Source of the DNA: Sphingobium sp. SCG-1
GTDB lineage: Bacteria; Pseudomonadota; Alphaproteobacteria; Sphingomonadales; Sphingomonadaceae
NCBI RefSeq assembly: GCF_002953135.1
Contig: NZ_CP026372.1
Span: 1,116,001-1,180,000, forward strand
Direction: 5' to 3'
Length of the DNA stretch: 64,000 nucleotides
Part shown: positions 1 to 7,201 of the stretch, in pieces
How positions within the stretch are numbered: the stretch's first letter is position 1
Layout: each line of letters opens with the position of its first letter
Position numbers and translations under genes: made by a program
The notes under the pieces: generated by a model
What the model was told of the DNA's origin: nothing
What the model saw: only the letters and a program-made list of their open reading frames with translations
Database searches by the model: none

Positions 1-2
1 CC

Positions 3-632
3 CGCACCTTTGATCTCTACGAGCTCTGGTGCTTCCTACGCCTGCTACGCGCCGCCGCAGAGCGTGAGAAGATCGGCGCTGCCAATATGCAGACACTATT
101 TCTGGCAGATGCGTCTGGACTTACGATTGCCGCCAATGCGGTCAGCGTGCCGATTGACGGCACAGGTCTCACCCTATGTTTCCAGCGCCGCTATCGCGAG
201 TATTGGCGCGAGGCCGACGGCATTGGAAGCTTCAGCCGCGACATGCAGCCCGATATCGTCATTGAGCAGCGCCCTACAGCTAAGAACGAGGGGACTTTAC
301 GCCTGATAGTGATCGACGCGAAATATCGAATCGGTGGAGGGCTCAATGATGCCCTGAGCAGCGCGCATATGTACCGCGATGCGATAGTGCGGGGACATGA
401 TGCGGGGATCGAAGGAGCCGTGACCGCCGCCTATCTGCTGGCGCCCGACGCGCCGTTCCTTTCGCCCGAATGGCGACAGACCCGATTGCCCGGACGGCTG
501 TTTCATCCTGATTACCGGCGGCGGTTTCGGTTCGGCGCAGTGACTCTCCAGCCCGGTATGGCTATGGGCGAAATCCAAGCTGCGCTCGATGCGATGATCG
601 CAGACGCGACCGCTACGGAACATGCGCAATGA
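3..632 (+). CDS. DUF2357-type PD-(D/E)XK nuclease-like protein, C-terminal part (5' end outside window)
   Basis: The frame is already open at base 3, so the start lies left of the window; the first internal Met is at base 87. The visible 209 residues begin with the YELWCFLRL helix typical of DUF2357/DUF524 proteins. A PD-(D/E)XK-like pair follows: PDIVIEQ at about bases 249-269 and VIDAKYR at about 310-330. Family knowledge: these domains are nuclease modules often partnered with McrB-like AAA ATPases in type IV-like restriction. Its stop overlaps the next start (ATGA, 629-632), so it is translationally coupled to the DUF3883 gene. An upstream ATPase is likely but not visible. Confidence 0.7.
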   Translation, partial: RTFDLYELWCFLRLLRAAAEREKIGAANMQTLFLADASGLTIAANAVSVPIDGTGLTLCFQRRYREYWREADGIGSFSRDMQPDIVIEQRPTAKNEGTLRLIVIDAKYRIGGGLNDALSSAHMYRDAIVRGHDAGIEGAVTAAYLLAPDAPFLSPEWRQTRLPGRLFHPDYRRRFRFGAVTLQPGMAMGEIQAALDAMIADATATEHAQ

Positions 633-1738
633 AGCTCGCCGTCAAACTGCTCAAACGATCTGACCTGACGTTTTTCGAACCGCAGTTCCGGCAGGTCAAT
701 GCCGGCAATCAAAAGTCGCTGAACCTCAATAAGTCCGTACTCGTCGACCAGTTCTACCCGGCTCTCGGCGAAATGCAGCACAAGGCAGTAATTCCGGTTC
801 GACTGTCGATCTGGGGGCCCGACGCCGCGGAAGAAATGCGCCTCTCACGCAGCATTGCGAAGGAGGCAAAGAATTGGCGGCTGAATGGCGAATTCGTTCA
901 CAACCCTGACATTGCGCCGGCGCGTTTCAACACGCTCGCGCCCGACGATCTGGCGCTCCTGCGTTTTGACGGTTCACCTAGCCCGACCGCAGTTACACTT
1001 GTCGTCGTCTCCGCGACGGCAAAATCCGACGCCGACCTGTATGAGCAGCTCGCACCCCTGGCGGGCTCCAATATGCGTGCCGTTTCTGCTGACGACCTGC
1101 TTGCAGCGCTTGCGGACGCACCGCCCGATCATCCAGCGCGTCAGCTAGTCTGGGACCAAGCAGAGCTTGCCGACCTTGAAGACGCCGCTGACGGCGATGC
1201 AACCGCAGCGGCGCGTATTGCCGCGCGACGCAAGGTAAGCCGCGATGAACTGGCAAAAGCCCGCGCTCGCGCTGGTGAAATTGGGTTTGAAGGCGAGGCA
1301 CTTGTCGCGCATTGGCTCAGCCTTCAGGAGGTCGAAGGGCGGATCAGGGACTGGCGATGGATAGCCGACGAGGATGCGGTCAGTCCTTTTGATTTTGCCG
1401 TGACACGATCTGATGGCACCCCTTTGCGGGTCGAAGTGAAAACGACTTCCGCGACCGGACCCAGAGCCTTTCACATTTCAAGCGCGGAAGTCTCGTCTGC
1501 AGCGCAAGGCAGCGACTATGACTTGTTCCGACTGTCCGGCTGGGATGGCACAAACGCAACGCTGCGGATTGCAAATGATATCGGTAGCTGGGCCACTTCG
1601 CTGCTCACCGCACTCGCTGCGCTGCCGGCCGGCGTCCGACCGCAGAATTTTCTGGTTGATGAGGATCAGTTCAGGTGGAGTGAGCCAATTCAGCTCTCGG
1701 TTTCCGCGACCGAGGAGGATGAAGGAGAGCAGGCGTGA
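629..1738 (+). CDS. DUF3883 domain protein (putative nuclease-associated defence protein)
   Basis: This 369-residue protein has two parts. The N-terminal half (opening MKLAVKLLKRSDLTFFEPQF, then GNQKSLNLNKSVLVDQFYP) is the kind of region found ahead of DUF3883 in restriction-like proteins. The C-terminal part, about residues 215-330, is DUF3883: GFEGEALVAHWL, PFDFAVTRSDG, then RVEVKTT, a PD-(D/E)XK-like E-x-K core near residue 268. It overlaps both the upstream DUF2357 gene and the downstream vsr by 4 bases (ATGA and GTGA), so the three form one tightly coupled cassette. DUF3883 proteins recur in defence islands, but this one's biochemical role cannot be read from sequence. Confidence 0.75.
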   Translation: MKLAVKLLKRSDLTFFEPQFRQVNAGNQKSLNLNKSVLVDQFYPALGEMQHKAVIPVRLSIWGPDAAEEMRLSRSIAKEAKNWRLNGEFVHNPDIAPARFNTLAPDDLALLRFDGSPSPTAVTLVVVSATAKSDADLYEQLAPLAGSNMRAVSADDLLAALADAPPDHPARQLVWDQAELADLEDAADGDATAAARIAARRKVSRDELAKARARAGEIGFEGEALVAHWLSLQEVEGRIRDWRWIADEDAVSPFDFAVTRSDGTPLRVEVKTTSATGPRAFHISSAEVSSAAQGSDYDLFRLSGWDGTNATLRIANDIGSWATSLLTALAALPAGVRPQNFLVDEDQFRWSEPIQLSVSATEEDEGEQA

Positions 1739-2229
1739 AAGCGCGATTGCAACGTGCGTGTCGCCCTGATCCGCACACGCCAGATCAGCGTCGCTACAAT
1801 ATGTCGCGCATCCGCAGCGCTAATACCAAACCTGAGTTGGTCATTCGGCGAGCTCTGCACGCCGCCGGCTTAAGATTTCGACTTCACGATAAATCGCTTC
1901 CAGGTTCGCCGGATCTGGTTTTCCACCGGCACCGTTGCGTCGTTTTTGTGAATGGCTGCTTCTGGCACGGTCACGCGTGCAGCCTGTTCCGCTTGCCCGC
2001 GACGCGCACCGAATTCTGGGAATCAAAGATCTCGGCGAACATGGCTCGGGATCGACGTAGCCTGTCCGCGCTTCACGACCAGAACTGGCGGACGATGATT
2101 GTGTGGGAGTGCTCGATACGCGGGCGAAATCGGCTCGCACCGCAAATGGTTTTCGAGACCTGCGCTGACTTTATCCGAGGCACCAGTGGTCACTGTCAGG
2201 TCACTTCAGAGCCTCCTGACACCCCTTAA
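1735..2229 (+). CDS. vsr: Very short patch repair endonuclease Vsr
   Basis: This 164-residue protein matches the Vsr fold closely: TPDQRRYNMSRIRSANTKPE at the N-terminus, the catalytic Asp in GSPDLVF near residue 60, then VVFVNGCFWHGHAC with the metal/zinc-binding His and Cys residues, and the WRTMIVWEC strand. Vsr nicks beside T:G mismatches produced by deamination of 5-methylcytosine and normally accompanies a Dcm-type cytosine methyltransferase. No methyltransferase is visible here; one probably lies left of the window. It starts with GTG inside the DUF3883 stop (GTGA, 1735-1738). In this cassette it may repair host damage from the modification system, or act as a nuclease. Confidence 0.9.
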   Translation: MKARLQRACRPDPHTPDQRRYNMSRIRSANTKPELVIRRALHAAGLRFRLHDKSLPGSPDLVFHRHRCVVFVNGCFWHGHACSLFRLPATRTEFWESKISANMARDRRSLSALHDQNWRTMIVWECSIRGRNRLAPQMVFETCADFIRGTSGHCQVTSEPPDTP

Positions 2230-2251
2230 TTTAAATTCCATCTAAAAGCCA

Positions 2252-2320
2252 CCAGGGATGATATTGAAACGCCCAGGGTATTTAATTGATCAGCCAGGGC
2301 AAAAACCCTTGACGCCTGGA
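2252..2320 (+). promoter_or_regulatory. Four helically phased CCAGGG-type sites in front of the DndB-like gene
   Basis: CCAGGG occurs at 2252, 2273 and 2294, and the variant CCTGGA at 2315. Spacing is exactly 21 bp each time, so all four lie on one face of the DNA helix. The last copy directly follows a TTGACG hexamer (2309-2314) that could be a -35 box; a weak -10 candidate, TCTACC, sits 16 bp further at 2331-2336. The layout looks like cooperative regulator binding at a promoter. The binding protein is unknown. Confidence 0.5.
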
Positions 2321-2336
2321 TGGGAATCACTCTACC
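2309..2336 (+). promoter_or_regulatory. Candidate promoter of the DndB-like transcription unit
   Basis: TTGACG (2309-2314) and TCTACC (2331-2336) are separated by 16 bp. The -35 is good and the -10 is poor (three of six consensus bases), which suits a promoter needing an activator or held by a repressor bound at the phased CCAGGG sites. It lies immediately before the duplicated leader. Confidence 0.35.
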
Positions 2337-2344
2337 AAATCAAC

Positions 2345-2407
2345 GCCGCTGGAAGTGTCTGGAAAACCGCAGGCGGCAAGAGTCGATCCCGCCCGTGGCG
2401 AGAAGGA
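2345..2407 (+). ncRNA. Candidate structured leader element, copy 1
   Basis: The 20-nt core GGAAGTGTCTGGAAAACCGC (2351-2370) is enclosed by GCCGC (2345-2349) and GCGGC (2373-2377), a 5-bp stem. The element ends in CCCGTGGCGAGAAGGA (2392-2407), which supplies the Shine-Dalgarno sequence of the 15-codon ORF at 2414. Copy 2 has the same core and the same ribosome-binding block but a different, still complementary stem. I do not recognise it as a known RNA family. Confidence 0.45.
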
Positions 2408-2413
2408 GGAAGC

Positions 2414-2461
2414 ATGCTGTGGCACAGCATCCATAGATTATCGGATTGCGAGAGCGGCTGA
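2414..2461 (+). CDS. 15-codon leader ORF between the two leader elements
   Basis: ATG at 2414 lies just behind a strong Shine-Dalgarno (AGAAGGAGGA, 2401-2410) and encodes MLWHSIHRLSDCESG before TGA at 2459-2461. The stop codon sits inside the loop of a perfect 7-bp hairpin (GCGAGAG 2448-2454, CTCTCGC 2468-2474). This is the geometry of a translated leader that affects folding of downstream RNA. It could instead be a relic of the duplication that copied the leader of the DndB-like gene. Confidence 0.35.
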   Translation: MLWHSIHRLSDCESG

Positions 2462-2474
2462 CTCCGACTCTCGC
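2448..2474 (+). promoter_or_regulatory. Hairpin spanning the leader-ORF stop codon
   Basis: A perfect 7-bp inverted repeat, GCGAGAG/CTCTCGC, has a 13-nt loop containing the TGA of the 15-codon ORF. No U-tract follows, so it is not a standard rho-independent terminator; a ribosome finishing the small ORF would melt it. Confidence 0.4.
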
Positions 2475-2483
2475 TGAGGTGTT

Positions 2484-2551
2484 GCGCGACCGGAAGTGTC
2501 TGGAAAACCGCCGGTCGCGCATACCGCTACCCATCCCCGTGACGAGAAGGA
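2484..2551 (+). ncRNA. Candidate structured leader element, copy 2
   Basis: The same 20-nt core (2492-2511) is enclosed by a perfect 8-bp stem, GCGCGACC (2484-2491) with GGTCGCGC (2513-2520). The element ends in CCCGTGACGAGAAGGA (2536-2551), 15 of 16 identical to copy 1, and carries the Shine-Dalgarno of the DndB-like gene. Stem bases differ between copies while pairing is kept, which is what selection for structure would produce. Confidence 0.5.
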
Positions 2552-2558
2552 ATTAGCG

Positions 2559-4097
2559 ATGATTACCGATATAGCTGACAGCGCCGCGACTGTCACCAAC
2601 AGCCTCGACTCTCTCATTGATGCTGGAGACCACACCGGCCGGCCGTTTAATGTCCTGGTCGGCTCAAACATGGGCAACCGCACGCTGATTTTCAGTGTGC
2701 CCATGGCAACGTTTTACGAGATTTCTGAGGTTGCGAATAAGCAAAATCTGTCTGCGGTACCGGCATATAATGACCAGCCTGTCGCACAGCGCCGACTTGA
2801 CGAAGGACATGCCAAGAAGCTTGCGATCTTCATCCTGAAGGGATTGCTCGACACAGCGCGCCGGTCGCTCGAAAAGTCCGGCCACCCGGTGCCGGCCACT
2901 CTCCAGCGTCTTCAGCGTGAAATCGGGTCCCAGCCTTACATCTCGATGCAGCCCGTCACTGCCAACATCCGCAACTGCAAGTTCGGGGGCGATGGTCTCC
3001 GATTCGAGAAAAATGGCGGAGTGATTACCGTCTATCTTTCGGACAAGCATGTTCTCTGGATCATTGACGGGCAGCACCGCCGGTACGCGATGGACATGGT
3101 CTTTGAGTTCCTGAAGTCGGTCGTGAACAACAACCGCTATCCCCGTAAGCCGGTGCTCTACGTCCCGGCTGACGACCCACGGCGCGAACCCACCGCCGAC
3201 GAAGCAAAGGTCTGGGCGACGGCATTTGAAATCGCTCGTTCTGACTGCTCAATCGTGGTGGAGGCTCATCTCGGCCTCGATATTGATCAGGAGCGCCAGC
3301 TTTTCCACGATTTGAACAACCTCGGCAAAACCGTTGAAGGTGGCCTTGCCTACGAGTTCGACAATTCGAATCCGGTCAATCGCTTCATTAAGGAGCGCCT
3401 GATCGGCGACGGGATTCTCACTGCAACCGTAGTGGACTCGGATAACGCCGGTGACTGGGCCAAGGATGAGGGTGTGATTGCGCGAAAGGACCTAGTCGCG
3501 ATCAACGCACTGCTGTTCCTTAACAAGACGACGATTAACGGCGCAACGCCCGCCGACATCAACGCGAAGGAAGAATATGGCACTCGCTTCTGGGAGGCGA
3601 TCGCCCAGATCCCGAACTGGGGTGTAGCAGGTGCGAAGAAGAATACGGTTGCAGCTCAGCCAGCGGTCCTAAAATCGATCGCGAAGCTGGTGTACGATTT
3701 CTCCTACGGCCGCGATCAGGATTCGGAACACCTCGAGCGTTTGGTAGCCGCCATCGAGGATGGAGACATCGACTTCTCGCACGTGAATCCGATGTGGCGA
3801 TACTTTGAAATGAGTCAGGACGAGAAAGATAGCTTCTGTCCTGGCATGGCAGACGCGGTGACCCCAGAGGAAGCAGGTATCAATCTCGATCTTGGAAACT
3901 ACGACGCGACCAGTGGCCTGATGCGGTTCGGTCCGAAGCACAACGACATTATACGTCACGTGGGCGACATGATCCGTTTCAAACTCGGCCTGCCCAAGCG
4001 AAAGGCGCTCGCGAAGCTTCAGGAGGATCTCGCCATGCGGAAGCTGCTTGAGGAAGTGATGGAGTCCGAAGCTTCCACGCTGGACGAAGTGAGCTGA
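2559..4097 (+). CDS. DndB-like DGQHR domain protein
   Basis: This 512-residue protein is related to DndB (DGQHR) proteins. The diagnostic WIIDGQHRRYAM lies near residue 170, after a region with AYNDQPVAQRRLDEGHAKKLAIFI; FHDLNNLGKTV follows downstream. DndB is the ParB-like regulator associated with phosphorothioate DNA modification, and relatives occur in other modification systems. I chose ATG 2559 because AGAAGGA lies 7 bases before it; a longer frame from 2496 would run through the leader structure. It follows vsr on the same strand after a 330-bp regulatory gap and faces the helicase operon. No dndC, dndD or dndE is visible, so its partner is unknown. Confidence 0.75.
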   Translation: MITDIADSAATVTNSLDSLIDAGDHTGRPFNVLVGSNMGNRTLIFSVPMATFYEISEVANKQNLSAVPAYNDQPVAQRRLDEGHAKKLAIFILKGLLDTARRSLEKSGHPVPATLQRLQREIGSQPYISMQPVTANIRNCKFGGDGLRFEKNGGVITVYLSDKHVLWIIDGQHRRYAMDMVFEFLKSVVNNNRYPRKPVLYVPADDPRREPTADEAKVWATAFEIARSDCSIVVEAHLGLDIDQERQLFHDLNNLGKTVEGGLAYEFDNSNPVNRFIKERLIGDGILTATVVDSDNAGDWAKDEGVIARKDLVAINALLFLNKTTINGATPADINAKEEYGTRFWEAIAQIPNWGVAGAKKNTVAAQPAVLKSIAKLVYDFSYGRDQDSEHLERLVAAIEDGDIDFSHVNPMWRYFEMSQDEKDSFCPGMADAVTPEEAGINLDLGNYDATSGLMRFGPKHNDIIRHVGDMIRFKLGLPKRKALAKLQEDLAMRKLLEEVMESEASTLDEVS

Positions 4098-4104
4098 ATC
4101 ATAA

Positions 4105-4133
4105 GACCGGCCCCCGGGCCCCGGGGGCCGGTC
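4105..4133. terminator. Bidirectional hairpin between converging defence operons
   Basis: A perfect 13-bp inverted repeat (GACCGGCCCCCGG, 4105-4117, with CCGGGGGCCGGTC, 4121-4133) has a 3-nt loop. It lies 8 bases after the stop of the DndB-like gene and about 80 bases after the helicase stop on the other strand. It is very GC-rich and lacks a clear U-run. Confidence 0.65.
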
Positions 4134-4210
4134 TCATTGGGTGGTGGTTGGCCGCGCGTCCTATCGCTGCGCAGTGTCGTTTCGAACGGGGCGAGAGCAT
4201 CGAGCGGTCG

Positions 4211-7201
4211 TCACTTCGCCGTCTCATCGTCGGGCGTGCGGCGATAGGCAGCTAGATCAAGCGTCAACGCGGCGAGCGCGGCAGCCCGGTCTTCGCCGTG
4301 ACTCATCAGGAGATCGACAAGATCCTCTTGGTTAGGCTGTCCAAGCGCCAGCCGATACAAGAGGCGCTGGCGCCGCAAGCGTCGAAAACGCGCGACGTCG
4401 CGGCTTTGCGGCAGGCTGAACACATAGCGTTTGATCGCCGCGCCCTTCAGCAACCACCATGGGCTCAGGCCAGACGGGTCGTCATGGCGTTCTTCGGCCA
4501 GCCCTTCCAGATGGCACCAGGGTGAGCCTCCAAGCTTGGCTGTCGCTGTCAACGCGGCAGGCCCGACTGATTCCCCGAGTGGCCGCCGTACGACGAGACC
4601 GGCAAATCGCGAGATGCGACCTTCGCGTTGCTCGAGATCGACAGGATTGGACGGAAGGTCCCAATGCGCGATGCGATCGCACCACGTGTGAAAGTCGAGA
4701 CCCTCCTGGCCCACCGACGTAGTGGCGAGAACATGGGGCCAGAACGGCGCATTAAAGGCACGACGCAGCTCCTGCGAGCGAACGGGCTTTGCGCGATCAT
4801 CCCCGGCGAGCGGATCCTCGCTGGCATCGGTTCCGCCAAACGGCACCGCGGCATGGCATCGAACACGAATACCGCCGGGTCCGGCCGGAAGGTCCTTGAA
4901 CGTGAACCAGCCGGACGCCGCAGCGAGTGCATCGTGAAGATCATCCACGAGTTCGGCAGGCCCGACGCGCGCTCGCGCCAGCCAGAAATGTTCATCAAGC
5001 AGGCTCTCAAAGCCGCCATCGATGATCGCACGCTGAAGCACCCGTGTTGGCTTGGCATCGCCGAGCCGGCCCCAAAATACAGGATTATCGAGATAATTGC
5101 GTAGCCGTTGCCAGCAGAACCGAATCAGCGAGTCCTGGCCGTCGTCCCCAAGGGCTTCGCTGTAATGGCGCATCCAGGCGCGCCCGACCGTGATGGCCGG
5201 CCCACCAAGCGCCATATCCGCGAGGTCTTGAAGCTCTCGTGGGCTGAGCCATTCGATCGCAGGAACATCGGCGCGTTGCGCAAGCAATTCCGCCAGCGCG
5301 CCGTCCTCATTGGCTAGATCTTGCCACAGGGCCTGTGCATCATCGAAATCGCCACTCACCTTTTCTACCGCAGCAAGCACCTGCCAACCGGGGAGCCGGC
5401 GCTTGGCATCCGATTTCGGATTGGTGCGGATTGGAATTCCGAAACCGCGTAGCACCTTCTTTAATTGCTGTTTCACGGTCAGCTGGGCGAGAGCCGGCGT
5501 GGCAAATCGTCCCTTGAGCGGATCGGTTTCCCGGATGAGAAATGCCGAAGGATGGAAGAGCGCCAACGTCGCGCCTTGACCCGCCTTTACCTGGAGCTTT
5601 CGTCGCGTCCAGGCCCGGTCGTACGACACGCCCGCAGTCGATGCATAGCGGTTTTCGACTTCGAGGCTGGTCAGCCCAGCCACGCTTTGCGGTGTAGCGC
5701 GAAAGCGGCTGAACAGGAGGAGTTTCGGTGATGACGCCTCGGTCCATCCGCCGGCAAGCGGCCACCAGCGCACAGACGGGGCTACCCATGGCAACGCCAG
5801 TTGCTCTACCGAACAAACGTCGAGCAAAGCGCGTAGTTTAGCACTTCCCCAGCCACCGCTTGAGCCCCGCGGACGTCGCGCCGCGGTGAGCGCTGGGACG
5901 GAGCGCTCTGGCTTGAATTCCACACCGGTGGAGATCTTGTACCGAATCCCAAGCGACTGGGCGGGCAGCGGCACGGATAGCCAATAAGGCAGCGCCGCGG
6001 CTTTCAATTTGCCAGGAACACCTTCGGCAAAATGTTTGAACACCTGCAAATCAGCCGCCTGCAGGCTGTGGTCCGGATGATGCGTTCCTTCCCAATCGAG
6101 ATCGGCCGGATCCTGTCGCTCGGTTCTGGCCATCATCGGGCGCAACAATGTCTGAATATCGTGCCTCATGGCCTGGGCGTGTTCGACCAAATTCGGGTCG
6201 GCATCCTCGTCGGCCATCCGGCCGATGCGGCGTAGGATCGCGCCAAACCGTTCGAAAAGCATAGACGCTTCGCTGCGCGCTGTTTTCCCGCCGAGGAAAT
6301 CGATGATGTCGAAAAGTTCTTCGTGCGGCTGGTTCTGCGCGCCTTCCCAACTCTCGCTGTAGAGCCGGTAGGGCGTCGCAGAAAGCAGGATCATTGCCGG
6401 GCCACGGCCTGTCTTGCCGTCGAGCAGGGCATGCACCAGCCGGTCGTCCTTTGACGGCTTCAGCAGGTCGCGATACCGCTGAAATTCATCGAAGATGATG
6501 AGATCGGGCGGCGTTGCCAGCAGGCAGGCTTCGGCCAACGGCCGGCGAAGCCGTGCCAGCACGTGCAATTTCTTCTCTGCGGTTGTCGCGGCGAGGATCT
6601 TCTTGCGCGCGTTGTGGCCAAATTCGCGAACCAGCGCGCTGCGATACTCGTTGATGAATTTGACGGGCAGCTCACCAACCCATTTGCGCGCATTTCTGAG
6701 TGCACCCGCCCAGCTCGATTGGGCACGCTGTTGCATGAAGCCGGCAGGCAATTCATCTCCCAGCCCCTCATAACAGCGATCGAGAAGGCAGGCGATGAAC
6801 GCACGCTCGCCGACCTTGCCGGTTTGCGGACGTGTCGTGAGCGCCGGAAACGATGTCAACGGTGCGAGGGGATATAGCCGAACGCCCGGGCGCTTCTTGC
6901 CTTCCAGCGGGATGAGGCCCAGCCGGTCGACCGTCGAGACTGCGGCCTTCGCTTCCTTACCCAGGAAATCCAGCAACCGATTAGCATTTTGATCGGACAC
7001 CTTGGTGTTGCTGGTGATGTAGTAAACGGTGAAAGGCTTCTCGCCATCGTTAGAGAGCTTGCGAAGCACCTCGCGCGCGACCAGGGTTTTGCCGAGGCCG
7101 ACCTCGTCGGCGACCAGGAAGCGGCGGCGACCCTTGCTCTTTAAGGCGGCGATCGCGGCGTCGACTGTTTCCGTCTGAAACTTGCGTGGTATCGTCGTCA
7201 T
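4211..7201 (-). CDS. Large SF2 helicase/ATPase of a defence cassette
   Basis: This 996-residue protein has the superfamily 2 helicase motifs in order: Walker A DEVGLGKT at residues 32-39, a DEAD-box variant FDEFQRYRDLL near 240, motif III LLSATPYRLYS near 275, and the C-terminal RecA lobe with SVGQEGLDF, HWDLPSNPVDLEQREGRISR (motif VI). DNA or RNA translocation driven by ATP is the expected activity. It is the last gene of a three-gene operon and overlaps the phospholipase D-like gene by 4 bases. Helicase plus PLD-family pairs recur in defence systems such as DISARM, but the DUF6361 partner and gene order here do not match DISARM. Confidence 0.8.
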   Translation of the reverse strand: MTTIPRKFQTETVDAAIAALKSKGRRRFLVADEVGLGKTLVAREVLRKLSNDGEKPFTVYYITSNTKVSDQNANRLLDFLGKEAKAAVSTVDRLGLIPLEGKKRPGVRLYPLAPLTSFPALTTRPQTGKVGERAFIACLLDRCYEGLGDELPAGFMQQRAQSSWAGALRNARKWVGELPVKFINEYRSALVREFGHNARKKILAATTAEKKLHVLARLRRPLAEACLLATPPDLIIFDEFQRYRDLLKPSKDDRLVHALLDGKTGRGPAMILLSATPYRLYSESWEGAQNQPHEELFDIIDFLGGKTARSEASMLFERFGAILRRIGRMADEDADPNLVEHAQAMRHDIQTLLRPMMARTERQDPADLDWEGTHHPDHSLQAADLQVFKHFAEGVPGKLKAAALPYWLSVPLPAQSLGIRYKISTGVEFKPERSVPALTAARRPRGSSGGWGSAKLRALLDVCSVEQLALPWVAPSVRWWPLAGGWTEASSPKLLLFSRFRATPQSVAGLTSLEVENRYASTAGVSYDRAWTRRKLQVKAGQGATLALFHPSAFLIRETDPLKGRFATPALAQLTVKQQLKKVLRGFGIPIRTNPKSDAKRRLPGWQVLAAVEKVSGDFDDAQALWQDLANEDGALAELLAQRADVPAIEWLSPRELQDLADMALGGPAITVGRAWMRHYSEALGDDGQDSLIRFCWQRLRNYLDNPVFWGRLGDAKPTRVLQRAIIDGGFESLLDEHFWLARARVGPAELVDDLHDALAAASGWFTFKDLPAGPGGIRVRCHAAVPFGGTDASEDPLAGDDRAKPVRSQELRRAFNAPFWPHVLATTSVGQEGLDFHTWCDRIAHWDLPSNPVDLEQREGRISRFAGLVVRRPLGESVGPAALTATAKLGGSPWCHLEGLAEERHDDPSGLSPWWLLKGAAIKRYVFSLPQSRDVARFRRLRRQRLLYRLALGQPNQEDLVDLLMSHGEDRAAALAALTLDLAAYRRTPDDETAK

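Noticed and set aside
2258..2461. 67-codon ORF spanning the phased sites and leader
   Set aside because: It reads through the promoter and leader structure and has no ribosome-binding site; only its last 15 codons, which do have one, are kept.
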